From Orbilia blumenaviensis (Eukaryota > Ascomycota > Orbiliomycetes > Orbiliales > Orbiliaceae), in NCBI GenBank assembly GCA_036872755.1, contig JAVHNS010000003.1:186001-250000 (forward strand): a DNA stretch of 64,000 nucleotides. The letters are read 5' to 3'. A program made the translations under genes and the position numbers. Shown here one piece after another: positions 35,632-48,157 of the stretch (its first letter is position 1; every line of letters begins with the position of its first letter). The notes under the pieces are model-generated. The model had not been told where the DNA came from. It was given only the letters and a program-made list of their open reading frames with translations, and did not search any database.

Positions 35632-37652
35632 CCTTTCTTCAATGTTAGTTGCTGTCACATCGCCGGCAGGAGGATTAAACCCCGGCGGGTATTGTAAGTC
35701 CGATTTAAACCTGAGAAAAACAAGAATATTGAATCAGGCTATCGCAATGGAAAGAATTTTCCCCGCATATGGAATGGCTCGCCTTTAGAGATAAGACGCC
35801 AGTATCGATTAGAAAAGTCTCATAGACTCCCCTTGCCCATTGCCCAAGAGCTGCCCAAAGGTTTGCTAGAGTGGCTAACTAATGAGAAGGCAATGGAGAC
35901 CCAGAAGGGGAAGGGTGTCGTCCAGCCGTCCAGCCCAGAGATTGCACTCGAATCTCGAGCCCCTGCAAGTTGAAGTGCTGCCCTTGGTCGGGAAGGATAT
36001 CCGCATCTGGGCGTTCCCTCTCTTTTTTGTTCTTTTCCATGAGGGAAAAAGCAAGACGAAGCCTTAAGGGCTATCGGTTAAGGGTCGGTTTGGTGACCAG
36101 ACTGGCAGTATCACACCCTTCTTCAGGGCCAGGTCGTTTGCGAATTCGAATTCTGGTAAACGGCTGCAAATCATAGGGATTATTAATCACGGGACAGGAA
36201 CAATGCTATTGTCTACATCTGCAACCCCGGTACGGTACGGAGTACGGTGTGGTAGCGGTATGATGGTATGTGCTGAAGATTGTGAAGCCAACTGCATATT
36301 TTAGCCTGCATACATCCGGTTAGCCAGAGAAACTGAGCAGTCTGAGCCCTTGCCCAGAAGAATATTCGAATCCCGCTTCGGGGGGGGGGGGACAACTGGA
36401 TGGGAGGCTTCTCCGTGCATACCTTCGAAAAGTTCCATGAGCTCAGAGAACCATCGGTTTCGCGAACTCGGAAGCTCTGGTGGTCTTTGTTTAACGTTTG
36501 TCAGCCAGCTTTGAACTTATGGTCGACCTGCCTGTTCGATCCTAGCCAGGCAGCATCCCAATTTCGGTGTCGCCTCGTCTGCCAGCTGTCAAACGGCCAA
36601 GCATCCGTCGGTTCCAATTTGCATGTTTGCATTGTCGAGGGCACGGATTCTTTGAAGAAATACAAATTTAAATTTATCTCGCTCGAGGCCAAGGCGACCC
36701 AATCATGTGTTCAAAAGGCCATTGGGTTCCTAGCTTAGCCATGCTGAGCGCTGAATCGAAATCGAATCTAACATTGGTACAAGCGATAGCCCGGGGGTAC
36801 ATATGTATACTTGATACTCATACGGCACATTGCAGAGACGATCTGATGTATGTAGGTAAGTATCTATGTAAGTTATGCCCTCTTAATTCCCTTCCTCTTC
36901 CTCTTTCTCTTAAAGTTCCTCTTGCTTCTCCTTCCCTAAGCTGACCAATTCGATTCCTCTGCCCTTGCTCGACGGGGCACTGCCCATCGAATGATCTTAT
37001 GAATCGGAGGCATCTCCGTCCATGCATCCAACACCGAAGATCCCTTCTCAGTGGCCCTCGTCCGGCTTCCAAGTCCGGATCAAGAACCAAAGTCGCTCAT
37101 CAAATCGTCAACCAAGCAAGCCCAGGAGTCTTACATTTTGGTATCACAAACATTTCAGGGTGTAGAGGAGAACATTCACTCGTTTGCATGTGTCTCATGG
37201 AATTTGCATTGTCGCAATTGCTATCCACTCATTGCTGATGTCTATCCATCAAGCCATGATGCATGAGATTTTTCGTGCCAGGCCCAGCTTAGTGGTCTGC
37301 CAATGACGTTCAACACAAATCCGGAATGAAGGTTGCGGTGTTCTGTTCCGCCCCTGGTCTGAGAGCCGAGGGGCTGAAGCATTGTGGTGCCGCTTTAGTG
37401 CAAAGGATCTAGCTTTGGACGGCTTGAGAATACTCCAACTTAAGGGTGTCGTCGACCTGCTGGTCGTATCGAGAAGCCATCAATCTTCAGGCTAGTCAAA
37501 GCGTTCATTCACAAGGTTTTCCGGTTTTCCGGTTTCCAGAAGCTGGTAGACCGAAGACCAGGCTGTATTCGCAGGGCGCGCATGCAATTTACAGGATCCG
37601 GATCCCAGCCAGCTACATTATCTAGGCCTATGTGGATTCTAACCCCAGCACG
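34827..37652. other. Intergenic region, no gene seen
   Basis: 2.8 kb between the methyltransferase start (-) and F-box 4 (+). It contains a 34-nt T run (35598-35631) and a G run near 36380-36391. Frames of 60-110 codons exist but overlap on both strands and match no family. It should contain both promoters. Confidence 0.45.
35598..35631. repeat. Poly(T) homopolymer, 34 nt
   Basis: An uninterrupted T run in the intergenic region; followed by TCCTTTCTTC. No associated element recognised. Confidence 0.9.
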
Positions 37653-38630
37653 ATGAACCGACTGAGCATCATCCGTGGTCACGGCCATAGCCCAAATGTC
37701 GATCCGAAGACCGATATATCTAGCCTACCTCTCGAACTTCATGCAGAGATACTAAGTTCGTTAGGCCATTGGATCCACTATCTCGTTGCATCCCAAGTTT
37801 GCCGGGCTTGGCGTGAACTTCTCAAGAAACATCGTGACCCCTCGGTATATTATCAAGAAGTCTACGTCGTCACCCCACAACCAAGGCTGTTTAACAGGTA
37901 TTCCCCCCATTCACACTCCGTACTCGCTTGCCACCTCGAAAGTACTAAGTAGTAATTAATTAATTAATCGTATTCATAATATAGTAGATCGCGCCTACCA
38001 GGTCGTACCTTTGGGGATGGGCGTCACCTTCTTTTCCAAGAATGCTCGATTGCCTACCGCCGCTGTCCCATTACCAAAGAGCGGCAGATAAAGCTAGCTC
38101 CAACAAAAGACCTTGGATTCTATGATGACCACGCCCTCTGCTACTTTCCTACCCGTGCGGAAAGGCCCAAGTTTTATGACTTCAACTACTTTTCTTTACT
38201 CTCCCATAAAATTGCAACCGATGGCGAATCGCGTCCTTACAAAATTAATCCGTCATGTGTTCTCGGGTTCCGCCAGATGTGCCTTAAAAGAAAGATACCA
38301 ATGCTGGACGATAATAATGAATACATGGTCCTCGGTGCTGTTCTCGACCTCATCCTCGATACTTATAAGCAATGCTTTGAGTTTAGCTGCACCAGCTGTG
38401 CGAATAAATTCGATGCGAAAAACCAGAGAAGGTACCACTTAAACGGTGATGAAAAATACGACGGTATTGATACCGAAAGTTGGGATTTTGGGGACTGGGA
38501 GAAAGCTGGATACGAAGAGTTCGCAAAACAATGCAACGAATTCGGCGTCATTATACAAGAACAGGAGAAGCATAGTAGACCAGGGCTTATCTTTCTAAGA
38601 GTTTGCCCTGGAGACAGTTGGGCATGGTAA
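37653..38630 (+). CDS. F-box protein 4, with CxxC insert
   Basis: Two exons, 37653-37897 and 37985-38630, encode 296 aa. The start is the first ATG of the frame (37653). The F-box is at residues 22-57 (DISSLPLELHAEILSSL, then VASQVCRAWRELL). The intron (phase 2) falls after the PQPRLFN segment that corresponds to the RY...H part of paralogues. The second exon has YMVLGAVLDLIL (position of the TVR helix motif) followed by FSCTSCANKF, a Cys-x2-Cys pair, then a Trp/Asp/Glu-rich stretch (TESWDFGDWEKAG). The FLDEP motif is not recognisable, so this is one of the most diverged members. First of three F-box genes in tandem. Role inferred: SCF substrate receptor. Confidence 0.8.
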
Positions 38631-39227
38631 TGTTAACATTTTTGGCACCAACTGCCTTTCACCTATCATGATATCATCAGATTGGCCTATATGCTTGGGT
38701 ATCGACAGGTGCCCTAAAATGCATATATAGCTAGCCATAATGCAGTATTATATTTGCCTTTGTTACAATTTAAACCTCACCTAATAATCTCACTAAGCAA
38801 TAAGGATTATTTTTTCTAACCTGCCACGTGCCTACCTACCATAACATATCCATTGATCAATGCATCCGGTTTTGGTTTGGTCCTTCAGTCTGGGCGCGCT
38901 GAGCTGGGCCAGTGGCGCGAGTACACGCCATGGATCCTCAGGTTAGCTTCGGGACCCAACCAGGCCTTAATTTCAGCCCGAAAACCTTTGGCCATAAACT
39001 CCGCCTTACAGAAATCGCCAGCCTCGGGCATGAACCATTCGGTGGAGGCTACCAAAATCTATATACCTACCCCAACCTCACACAGAGAGGTATGGGGACC
39101 TACCCAATCCTAAATTTTCGCCAATGTAATGCGATTCCCCTGAGATTCAATCGATCTTGACCCGACTTTGCCTGGTCTCATTGAATTTACCTATCTGATA
39201 CATACGTCCATACAACACACCTCAACA
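38631..39227 (+). other. Intergenic region between F-box 4 and F-box 5
   Basis: Same-strand spacer containing the F-box 4 3' end and the F-box 5 promoter. No other gene seen. Confidence 0.45.
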
Positions 39228-40265
39228 ATGTCACAACAACAGGCGCCTACGGGAGTGCGCTCACTTCCCGTCGAACTTCATATCATGATTCTTTCATATC
39301 TCTCATACCTCGATCATATAGCCTGCGAAGCTGTATTGCCTGTATGGTACGACCTAGTCACCGATCCTGCCACATTTTCACGGCGCTACACTCGATCTAA
39401 ATTACGGTATACAATGACACACCCGGACGAGCGATATTTAATACATGGTCTTATTCGGGATTGTTATTTTTTTGTTCATTCGGTGCCCGAGTCCAAACGG
39501 GCCGTAGAAAACCCGGGTTCAATGACAGTTACAATTATACCTATAACATCGGTTAGCTCCAACGAAGCAGATCAATATCCCAGCAACCTATATTTCTTAG
39601 ACAAAAACCAGTTTGGATCTCGTCTAATTTCTAGTATACCGGGTGCAATGACATTTACAGATCCTCCATTCCTTGATGATGCGGTTTGGTGCGACGCTCG
39701 TGGCCTGTCGCCTGAAGAGGAGCCGGAGTGTGATATTTGGTTTTATCCGATAGGTTGTAGCCACCGCTTGCCATCAATCGTGACAACGGTCCACGGTTTC
39801 ACCATCAGAAATATGCTTTCAAGGTGCATCTCTAACGCAAAGAAGGCGTCAGAGATAATGGCAAATGGCTGTAGCAAATGCTGGAATGCCCGCAAGGACA
39901 AATCTGCCGAACAACTCGCGAATGATTTTAATTTACAGCCTGTATACATTCGGCGAGCCCATCTCCGAGGCTGGACATATCGGAACCCGAGCAAAGACTG
40001 GATGGGGATGTTTGCATTTGAGAGATATTTTGTCAATGTCCAAGATCTGGATGATGGAGAGATCTGTGGCAAAATAGTCAAGCCCTGGCATTGGACGTCG
40101 TTTTGGAATCAAATAATCTACGACGGTGACAGTTGGGTACCGACGAGTGAAGGAACGAGCTGTATCATTTTTGGAGTCGATGATCTCAAGCATAAGCAAA
40201 ATGTTGTGGAAGGGACTCGGGAAGGTTATTTCTGGTGGCGTGGGAGGACGAGAACGGGGGAATGA
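39228..40265 (+). CDS. F-box protein 5
   Basis: A single exon of 345 aa from ATG 39228. The F-box is at residues 11-43 (SLPVELHIMILSYLSYLDHIACE, ending in the diverged AVLPVWYDL). Next come SRRYTRS and YLIHGLIRD (the RY...H segment, 51-78), TFTDPPFLDDAVW (FLDEP motif) and GFTIRNMLSRCISNA (TVR motif). Then NGCSKCW, a Cys-x2-Cys pair like that of F-box 4, and a C-terminal half rich in Trp (WTYRNPSKDW, KPWHWTSFW, GYFWWRGR) not seen at this density in the others. Product inferred to be an SCF receptor subunit. It follows F-box 4 on the same strand. Confidence 0.85.
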   Translation: MSQQQAPTGVRSLPVELHIMILSYLSYLDHIACEAVLPVWYDLVTDPATFSRRYTRSKLRYTMTHPDERYLIHGLIRDCYFFVHSVPESKRAVENPGSMTVTIIPITSVSSNEADQYPSNLYFLDKNQFGSRLISSIPGAMTFTDPPFLDDAVWCDARGLSPEEEPECDIWFYPIGCSHRLPSIVTTVHGFTIRNMLSRCISNAKKASEIMANGCSKCWNARKDKSAEQLANDFNLQPVYIRRAHLRGWTYRNPSKDWMGMFAFERYFVNVQDLDDGEICGKIVKPWHWTSFWNQIIYDGDSWVPTSEGTSCIIFGVDDLKHKQNVVEGTREGYFWWRGRTRTGE

Positions 40266-40812
40266 GTATGACCTCTATAACAGCCATATTTGATTTCAAG
40301 CCGTCTAGTTTCTAGTTGATACTATTGTCTTAGTGAGTGCAATGCAGAGTCTCTTGTTTAGCACTAACCCTGCCTTGGCTAGCTATTTAACCTTAATTTA
40401 TGTGAGTAGCTTCGAAATATATAATCTTAATTTCACTTAATAGAATACATCTTCGAGACGAGTATTATGAGTTTTAGCCTACATTTAGAATAGCCAACTG
40501 CAACTACCGGCAGTCAGAGACCTTGACCATACGTAAGATCCGCGCGGACGCTTAGCGAGCACGTCCTGGATTGACGAGGCTCTTTACGTAAGACTGTCGA
40601 CAGTCACTTCTGCAAAGTTTCTATCGGCGAATATCCTATGCAATATCTAAGGTATTTCATATAACTTCCCATGGCCTTGTTTCTTCAAGCTGTCTCGTTA
40701 CCAGGCAAGCTCAGTGACTCGGAGTCTCAAGTTTTGATAAGGTCGACATCATAATAATCCAACAATTTCAACACAAGACCTCCAAGGCGGTTCACTTCAG
40801 CATTCAGATACA
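40266..40812 (+). other. Intergenic region between F-box 5 and F-box 6
   Basis: Same-strand spacer with AT-rich 3' sequence on the left and a presumed promoter/leader for F-box 6 on the right. No gene seen. Confidence 0.45.
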
Positions 40813-41604
40813 ATGCCTATAAGCACCATCCCCACGGAGCTACTTACTCACATTTTTTCCTTCCTCCCCTGGCAAGACCATCTAACCGCATCCCAAGTTT
40901 GCCGTCTGTGGTATTCCATCTTTCTCTCTCCACCCATAAAGTCGAACCGCTATGTCCTAGTAGACCCCCAAACCACCCTTTGCCCTCGAATGCACAATCT
41001 TTTCTGGGACATCGGCCTCGAGTGCACCGTCAATGTCTTCACCGGAGATGTTTCCAAAATTATCTTTGTTCTGAATGAGAACGAAGGAATCCAAGACGAC
41101 CAGGATCGGGCAGAGGCAACAGTTGATCTAACTAAAAGCGAAATCATCGAGGAGCGGCTCCTCCATTTCCATGGATGGAGGTACGAAGATAATATAAAAG
41201 ATCAACAATGGAAAATGGGGGTTTGCATCATGTGGAATCAACTAGGCTACGAATATGGTAGTCAGAAAGACCGCCAGTTCTATAGACAGGATTGGTTTCA
41301 ATTCGTCCGAGGAGATGGCGAGGCAGGCGAGGCAAGCGAGGCCCCTGATGAAATTGTGCGCGGCGAAGTGGACCTAGATATCTCGGTTAAAGGATTCATT
41401 AGTGTTCTTGCGAAACATGTCCTTAAATTCGATGCACTGAAGACACAGGGAAAGCCTGAGATGAGGCTTAGACTAGGGATGTACGATCGAATGGGAATTG
41501 TTGTTATACGGAATGTGCGGGAGGCTTCGAAGGTTTTTGATCTTAGCCTGGATCTATTCGATGGAATCCATACCGATAAGGATCGAAAGTGGATCAGCGA
41601 GTAG
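40813..41604 (+). CDS. F-box protein 6
   Basis: A single exon of 263 aa from ATG 40813. The F-box begins almost at the N terminus (STIPTELLTHIFSFLPWQDH, then TASQVCRLWYSIFL, residues 4-38) and is close to the consensus. SNRYVLVDPQTT...PRMHNLFWD (45-66) is the RY...H segment, followed by ECTVNVFTGDV. The FLDEP motif is weak or absent; the TVR-type motif is DISVKGFISVLAKHV near residues 195-210, followed by a short beta-rich tail (EMRLRLGMYDRMGIVVI). Its 3' end converges on the MFS transporter gene 237 bp away. Role inferred as for the other F-box genes. Confidence 0.86.
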   Translation: MPISTIPTELLTHIFSFLPWQDHLTASQVCRLWYSIFLSPPIKSNRYVLVDPQTTLCPRMHNLFWDIGLECTVNVFTGDVSKIIFVLNENEGIQDDQDRAEATVDLTKSEIIEERLLHFHGWRYEDNIKDQQWKMGVCIMWNQLGYEYGSQKDRQFYRQDWFQFVRGDGEAGEASEAPDEIVRGEVDLDISVKGFISVLAKHVLKFDALKTQGKPEMRLRLGMYDRMGIVVIRNVREASKVFDLSLDLFDGIHTDKDRKWISE

Positions 41605-41841
41605 TCACTCTGATGTGATCTGATCGCAGCCCAGGGCGGAAACCATATATCTCACGGCGGAGCAACTGCATACATAGATCAAGAGGAATAATGATAATAT
41701 TAATATTGATGTAATATATATCTACGAGCACCGTAAGCGTCGAGAAAAGTCATTAAACGCCTACCCTTAAACCCAAAAATATGATAGTTCCCCAAACGCC
41801 CCTGAATCTCTTTTTAAAAGTGTGCATAAGCCACTGAAATT

Positions 41842-44152
41842 TCAATGAGCAAACCGAAAATCTCTTCGCTTATTCCCCGAATCCGTTGTGGTCTCTAAAT
41901 AGTGTATTTTTTCGTTCATACTCATCGCATCCCACACCTTATCCCGTGAGCGATTCCTCCAAAGATAGTAGCATTTCGCAAGGCAGTACACAACAACATT
42001 CATGCAACAGATAGCAATTAATTGTTTATTTCCTCGTCGGTCTATGAAAGTCTCATGTTTAGCGCCAACCTTACTAGTGTAATGTAGTTCATGTAATAGT
42101 TGATCGGAACTTACATTCGGGTTTGTCGTCGTCACGGTAGATATTAGAATACACCACCCGGGCAAGCTGCACCATCATATTATAAAGCGCGGCCGACACG
42201 GCTCGAGTACGGACGGAATTTGAGTTTCGGTTCGCCCAACCAACATGCATTGCGTGCGCTGAGGTGTGAATGTTAGAAATGATGATAACTTGGAGGTTTG
42301 GGGATAAGGGTACCCACGAGACGGGAATGACAGCAAGACAGTCAAGATTGCAAAAATAGACCAGTTCCAATGGTGGGCTGACTGCCTCCGTAGTAAAGCT
42401 AGGGCAATCAAGTTCGGCAAGTACCATAGCTGTGTTACGATCCCAAACGCTGCTCTTTCATTCCATGCAACGGAAAGCCACGTTAATATAAGCATCTGGA
42501 TAACAATAAAAATTAGTAAAATCTATATATATTATTATTTCTAAGATTGTTTCTTAATTACCGTAATGGCTCCGAAAAATTGCGACGGGATCGAAAGCAA
42601 GTTTGAATCAAAAGTACTGAATCCCAAGTTCCTTAGATTCAACGTCAGATACTGATCCGGCGGGCCCGATGGCAACTCCCAGAGCAATCCGAAAATATAA
42701 ATCGGCCAAATATCAAAGTCGCATAGCGACTTCCATAGTAGTTTTAATGTAAGCCCTTGTCGATTGTGCATCTCCCCTTTCGATGGGTCGTCTCGAATAA
42801 TTCGGTTGACCATAATAGTCTCCTCACGCTCGTTGAACCAGCCGCTGGGACGGTACCATGATTTGGTTTGGGTGGGTGAAGCTGGCATGAAGAATGCAGA
42901 AAAGATTCCAATAGAGAACATTATGGCGCCTTCGGCAAGGAAAAGCCAGCGCCATCCTTCATGGCCTTGGTGACCGCGAAGCCGTAGAATTCCAAAAGCG
43001 ATTATTGGGGCGACGATGTCGGTGAAGCGACGAGTGCACCAAAAAATTGCAAGGCGAAAGGGGAGTTCTGTATTTTTGTAAAAGTAGGTGAGGAACCTAG
43101 GGGCAGGTGGGCAAATTAGTTTCCAGTGGTCGCAATTTGCTTTTAGTATTATGCGTTATCGCGACCGGTTAAGATGTGAAAACTTACAAAACAACCTTCA
43201 TTTAGAAATCGACATTAGCAAACAGACGCCTTAAGATATGTAAATATTGGCAACGGTGCATACCTCAGGAATAAATCCACCTTGGAGAAGCCCCAGTAGA
43301 CATCTGCAAACAAGAAAGGACGTTCTGCCGGATAGAAAGAATTGAGCTCCAGAAACGATAGCCCACGAACACATTAGAAATGGAAGCCATCTATCAACTC
43401 CAATCCGTTTACTGATTATTTGAGAAGGCAGTTCAGCACTTAGAAATGATAACTGGAAAACGGTGTTGCCCATGTTATAGTCATTTGTGGTCAGATTTAG
43501 ATCCGGGAGGAAGTTATCAGTATTAGCCTGAGCAAGATTTCCGCGGCCTAGATACAGAATCGGTTGTGTTAGATTGCATTGTAATCAATATTGTCAACAA
43601 GCAGGGAACTATTATAGAGTCCAATTCAGCCAACGTACCCAAATCTAAGCCAAAGAAAGCAATACAAGCCCACGCCATAATTTTCCAGTCAAGTCTATTG
43701 ATTAATGGCTTTCCGAAGCGATGTTAATTAGACCTCCTTTTCGAGGTATCGATAGTTAGATGTCATTTTTGAAGACTTACCAACTCTTCTCTCCAAGTCC
43801 ATCGGGCGTCGGGGTCGAATCGATGCAAATTCTCCCATTGCGGATGCGGTTCAAAGAATTTTGCTGTTGCAGGATCATCATAAACCGAGGGCTGTGTCGC
43901 AACTCTGTCTAATTCTTCATCGCTCAACCCTCTTCGAAAGAAAGTAAGAAACGGCAACTGTGGTGCATCTTGTCGAACGAGAGCCTGTCGCCGTAAGATA
44001 CGTTCCCTGGCAGCCTCAAGGTCCTTTTTTGATCTCGATGTCAATTCCGTTATTTCGATATTACTTCGGTACTCGGTGGGTGACTCTGTAGGTGTCAGGG
44101 CGGTGAACGTCGTGTCCTTGGTGTCCTCGGATGATGAACGCCTTTGCGCCAT
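41842..44152 (-). CDS. MFS transporter, Dal5-like anion:cation symporter (ACS) family
   Basis: Eight exons: 44152-43781, 43708-43639, 43547-43264, 43195-43188 (8 nt), 43096-42562, 42495-42318, 42258-42115, 42041-41842; all phases close to 596 aa. The N-terminal 120 residues are cytosolic and charged. Family landmarks in order: [114 protein letters not shown] and a C-terminal [13 protein letters not shown]. These match the allantoate/nicotinate permease group (Dal5, Tna1, Seo1), plasma-membrane importers of small organic anions; the substrate is not predictable. The exon 6/7 donor (C/GTGGGT) is weak but is the only one found that keeps the conserved HAMHVGW in frame. Confidence 0.9.
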
Positions 44153-47100
44153 ATTTAAAAGACAAACTAGCCAGTAGAGGCTACTCTTACTGTGAAAATG
44201 CCGTCGGGACTAGGTTACCGAAACATTCGTTCTCTCGGTATCCATAAAGATGGAATAGAGTTATCAGTGGACCTCATATTTGTGCGACCCCATCCTTTCA
44301 AATATACAGCTGTGTGGAGAAGCTCGAAAGGCATCAGGAGAATCATGGTCCCCACTCTTGAGTCTCAGGGAAATGGCGTGCTGGATCCCACGAAAGGGAA
44401 AGCAAGCATTAAGTTGTCTGCCTCTCAGTCGGGTTGCCCAAATTTGAACCTGCTGCACTTTTAAGACAGGAATTCAAATGTCTTGGGAAAACAGGGAAAA
44501 CGTTCGCGAGAGGAAAGTGGCCGGATGTGCAGGTTCCAAACGGCCGGGTTGTGTCTATCAATTCCCCTTAATTGATTTGTGCCCTAACGACACTCATACC
44601 AGTGTTCTTAGCTAAGGGACTTCATGCTGCGCAGGCTCACGTGTGTTCTCATTGGTTTTGAAGGTTGTCAAAGGTCTAGGTGAGACAGGCATCTTCCATG
44701 GACTGGAGAGGCTAGTTCCATAGAGAGTGTGATCGGCTATCTCAGGAAACAGCTTGTACCCCCACATGTGATCTGAACTTCTAGATCCTATGTCTGCAAA
44801 GTAATATCCATATCACGGCACATTTAAGCTCGTCTTGGGTCGAGGACCCTTGAAGGCTTCTCTGTGCGAAGGAAAAATATTTAAAAACTGTTTCTGGCGG
44901 CATGTTTTAATTTCCAGTCCCAGATTTTGGGTAATGAACCTCTCAGCTCGCCTGATGCTGTACCGTGCGCTTTGAAAACAAGGACATTGATACGAAAAGG
45001 AAACGAAACTTCAAGTGTTCCAACGTTCGATGTCGTCTTCCAACAACGAAATCACGTCAGCTAGGTTGGATGAGGTTGGATGGTTTGGATGCCAAGCAAG
45101 CGCCACAGATTTAGTGCATGGGGACCATGTCATTAGGCCTCTGGAGCCTCGCTAGCATCCTAGCTCCCGCATACGATGGGAACCGCACACATGGGGGTGA
45201 ATGGGTTTGAAAGTGGTCTTCCGATATTTTGTATGATACTTCAGTCGGTTTAAACGTTCGTTGAAACGGCGTTTGAGGGGAGGAGAAAGATTTCTATTAT
45301 CAAATATTCGGCAAACCAAAGATGACGAGCTTGCGGCTAACCTCTCAATCATGCCACAGTCTGGGGATATTGCGAAACATGGTACGGGCTATAGCATCGA
45401 TATTCAAAGCTTGAGGGTGAAGCTAAGTAGTTGTGGTGCGCCGGTGGCTGTTGCCGTGCCGTCGACGAACTAGCTCCCCACGCCGAAACAAATCTGCATA
45501 AAGACACTTTGGTATGCTAAACGAATCCGGAACTTACGTATGTAGAGTGGACTGCAAGCTAGAGGCTATTTCCTGCTATTTTCTTATTTGGTAGTCGCGT
45601 GCATGCATATTGTCGGACGGGGATCCGAGATATCGATCTGCAGGATATCGGATCCGTCATGAGGGGCTAAGCTAAGGGTCTCTAGAGGTCTTAGCCTTAG
45701 GACCATATACTAGGAAACCGGATGGGTTAATCTTCCAGCAGATGATAAGCTTTTCGGAATACCGCAGCTTGCATTCTATGTAGAGCTTCTAGCTTACCCT
45801 GAATGTACATAATATCCGACGATCCAACTGGCTTGCTTTTAACATCACGATGGCACACGTACTATGCACACCTGTGCCATTACATGAGTACTAGATCAAT
45901 ATTGTATTAGTTGAACCAGGTTAGGCCTACTGTGACTGTTTTATATCCTGCGGTAAATGCGTGCAACCAGACGTTGCAAGGGTGGAAAAATTCCATCAGC
46001 CACTGACCTGCAGGCCTACCGCTGCTGTGGTCAGACCCGATAATACGGTTAGGACTTACTGGCCCCCAACCCCCACTAATCTCTACTTTTGTTTTCTAAT
46101 TTTTGTGCGGGGTGGGGTCTCATCTCTAAGACTCCAGTCATCGTATTTGAGGATGCTTGGTAACGAAACAGACCACTTATAGTTCTCATCTACCCATTAT
46201 CATGTCCTGGACCCCCCGCGCATTGAATATATTGCGCCCAACATTGCAATATTATCCTCGGCGCTTTTACTGTTCAGATAATGGTAGCCAGATTCACTAT
46301 ATTATTTGTGAGATACACAGCGAGGGGTTCTTGATCAGTTGAGCATTTGGAGGCAGGCAGACAAAGGGTCCGAGTATCGTACGTATTAGTCATGGGATAA
46401 TATAGTTTGAAGGGTCGAGGCTCTCCCCATATAATAGAGAGTCGAATCTAGCGGGATAATATAGATTACCAAAGTTATTTCCGGTATCTCAAATAATCCA
46501 TCACATCTCAGAACACTCCAACCGCCAAGTGAGGCTGGGAGTTGTTCATGCTGATGTTGGTTCCCACCTTTCTGGAGAGGATAGCAACTTTGAGAGAGAT
46601 GGGATATGTAACATATGTGGTATCAAAGTAGTACGAGCCTTTACAATGCAGCTGATCTTGAAGTTAAGCTCTCGTGGAAAGAACGGTAATTTGGTGTGTT
46701 ATGGGACTGGTTCGGAGCGTTTGCATCGTGGGATTCAAAAGTTTTGAGTGTGGGATATTTTACGCTAGCAAAAAGGTGCAGCTCGTTCAACTTAGCTTGA
46801 TTCATTTGAGTACGCGGAAATGACAGGTTATGAATGGATGATCCATGGATCATTTGTTCGTGTAAATAAAATTTGTTTGTCTTGTTAATGAGATCTTGCA
46901 TTTTCACAAAAATAATTTCCCTATTCACCACGCGTGCACGTACGATTAGTCCAAGAGGTTCTATTAGAAAGTTGTAGCCATCCAGTAGGTAGGAGAAAGG
47001 CAAGGACATAAAAGGTGAAATTCACCTGCTACCATTCGGCACGTAACAAGGGCGGGCTAGCATACGCGGTTACCCAGGCTGTCTATCCAGCCTTTTTACC

Positions 47101-47461
47101 CCAAAGACTACATCTATCTGGCCTGCCTACCCGGTTTTTTACCGATCTGCCTACTAGTTTTTCGATTTATTTAATTTTCTCTTTAAGGTATTAGTGAGCT
47201 AGTCGTCTGGTTGAGAGCTGGTTTATACGTCGGCTGGCGTATTCAGCCCGGCTTGGGGTTTGTGTTTTAAGAAGGTGAATTTTACCTGTTCATGTCCTTG
47301 GATTTCTCGTTCATTTGCTATTAAACTAACATTACTGTCATGGCGGCATATTGTGGCCCAATATTCTTGTTTATTTCACAGGGCCAGTTCTATCTCGCGT
47401 ATTGACTCCTGTAAATGCGCGAATCGAATGATGCATTACAATGCAGAGCGCCTAATCATGC
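44153..47461. other. Intergenic region, no gene seen
   Basis: 3.3 kb between the MFS transporter (-) and the 3' end of the DUF2470 gene (-). Short overlapping frames of 60-120 codons without family resemblance. The first few hundred bases should contain the transporter promoter; 47030-47260 is pyrimidine-rich and repetitive in flavour (CTGCCTACC-like words). Confidence 0.45.
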
Positions 47462-48157
47462 TTAATGGTCCTTCTTTCCATTCTTCTTGCTCTGCCTCTT
47501 CACCATTCTCTTCCACTTGTTTAGTGCGTAGTATCCATGAATTGCCACATCCACGGTCCATAGCGCTGCCGTCCCAGTATCGATACCAGGTACCTCCCAG
47601 AACTTGCCTAATACCCCGAAGCAGAACCATAGGGTCTCCCCAATATGGCAAAGGACCAATACCCAGTAACCCCACCAGGCCTGTTTGTACATCGCATCCG
47701 CTATCCCCGGGTAGTCCTTCAGGATCGTTGAGTAGACGAGCCCTCCGGGTTGCAGTGTAGAAGGGTTGAAGAGAAGATACATGCATGACAGCATAGTGAA
47801 TAGGAGGGTCCATTCCCCAACACCGCGTGGTGGGAGGTAGACAGGTCTGATAGAAACCATATCACGATCCACTCTCAAGGCCGCTTCTGCCTGTTTTGTC
47901 ATGTCCACTAGGCGAACACGTGAATCGGAGAGGGAATCCATCGGTGGGTTGAAGGGTATGTCTTTGGAGACACCATCGATAGTGACTGTCAGATGTGTAG
48001 TCTGGATGTCGGAGAGTCGGACATCTGCGGGGTCAGACGGTAGCAAGAGAGTTTTAGGATAGGATAGGCGGTGGATGAGATACAATTTCGAGTCGTAGAC
48101 ATGATCTTTATTCATGTGGTTGAGGATTCGGGTGCGGACTGCATCCTCAGAAGCCAT
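47462..48157 (-). CDS. DUF2470 domain integral membrane protein
   Basis: A single exon of 231 aa from ATG 48157; the frame continues upstream but without another ATG. Residues 6-95 form a DUF2470 domain (TRILNHMNKDHVYDSKLYL is its signature start; LSDIQTTHLTVTI and RDMVSIRPVYLPP follow), related to the heme-utilisation/FMN-binding split-barrel fold. The C-terminal half has three or four hydrophobic segments (EWTLLFTMLSCMYLLF, WWGYWVLVLCHIGETLWFCF, AALWTVDVAIHGYYAL) and a basic Lys-rich tail resembling an ER-type cytosolic tail. This two-part arrangement is widespread in ascomycetes, with no assigned function known to me. A cytosolic N-terminal domain on an ER or organelle membrane is inferred. 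Confidence 0.85.
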   Translation of the reverse strand: MASEDAVRTRILNHMNKDHVYDSKLYLIHRLSYPKTLLLPSDPADVRLSDIQTTHLTVTIDGVSKDIPFNPPMDSLSDSRVRLVDMTKQAEAALRVDRDMVSIRPVYLPPRGVGEWTLLFTMLSCMYLLFNPSTLQPGGLVYSTILKDYPGIADAMYKQAWWGYWVLVLCHIGETLWFCFGVLGKFWEVPGIDTGTAALWTVDVAIHGYYALNKWKRMVKRQSKKNGKKDH

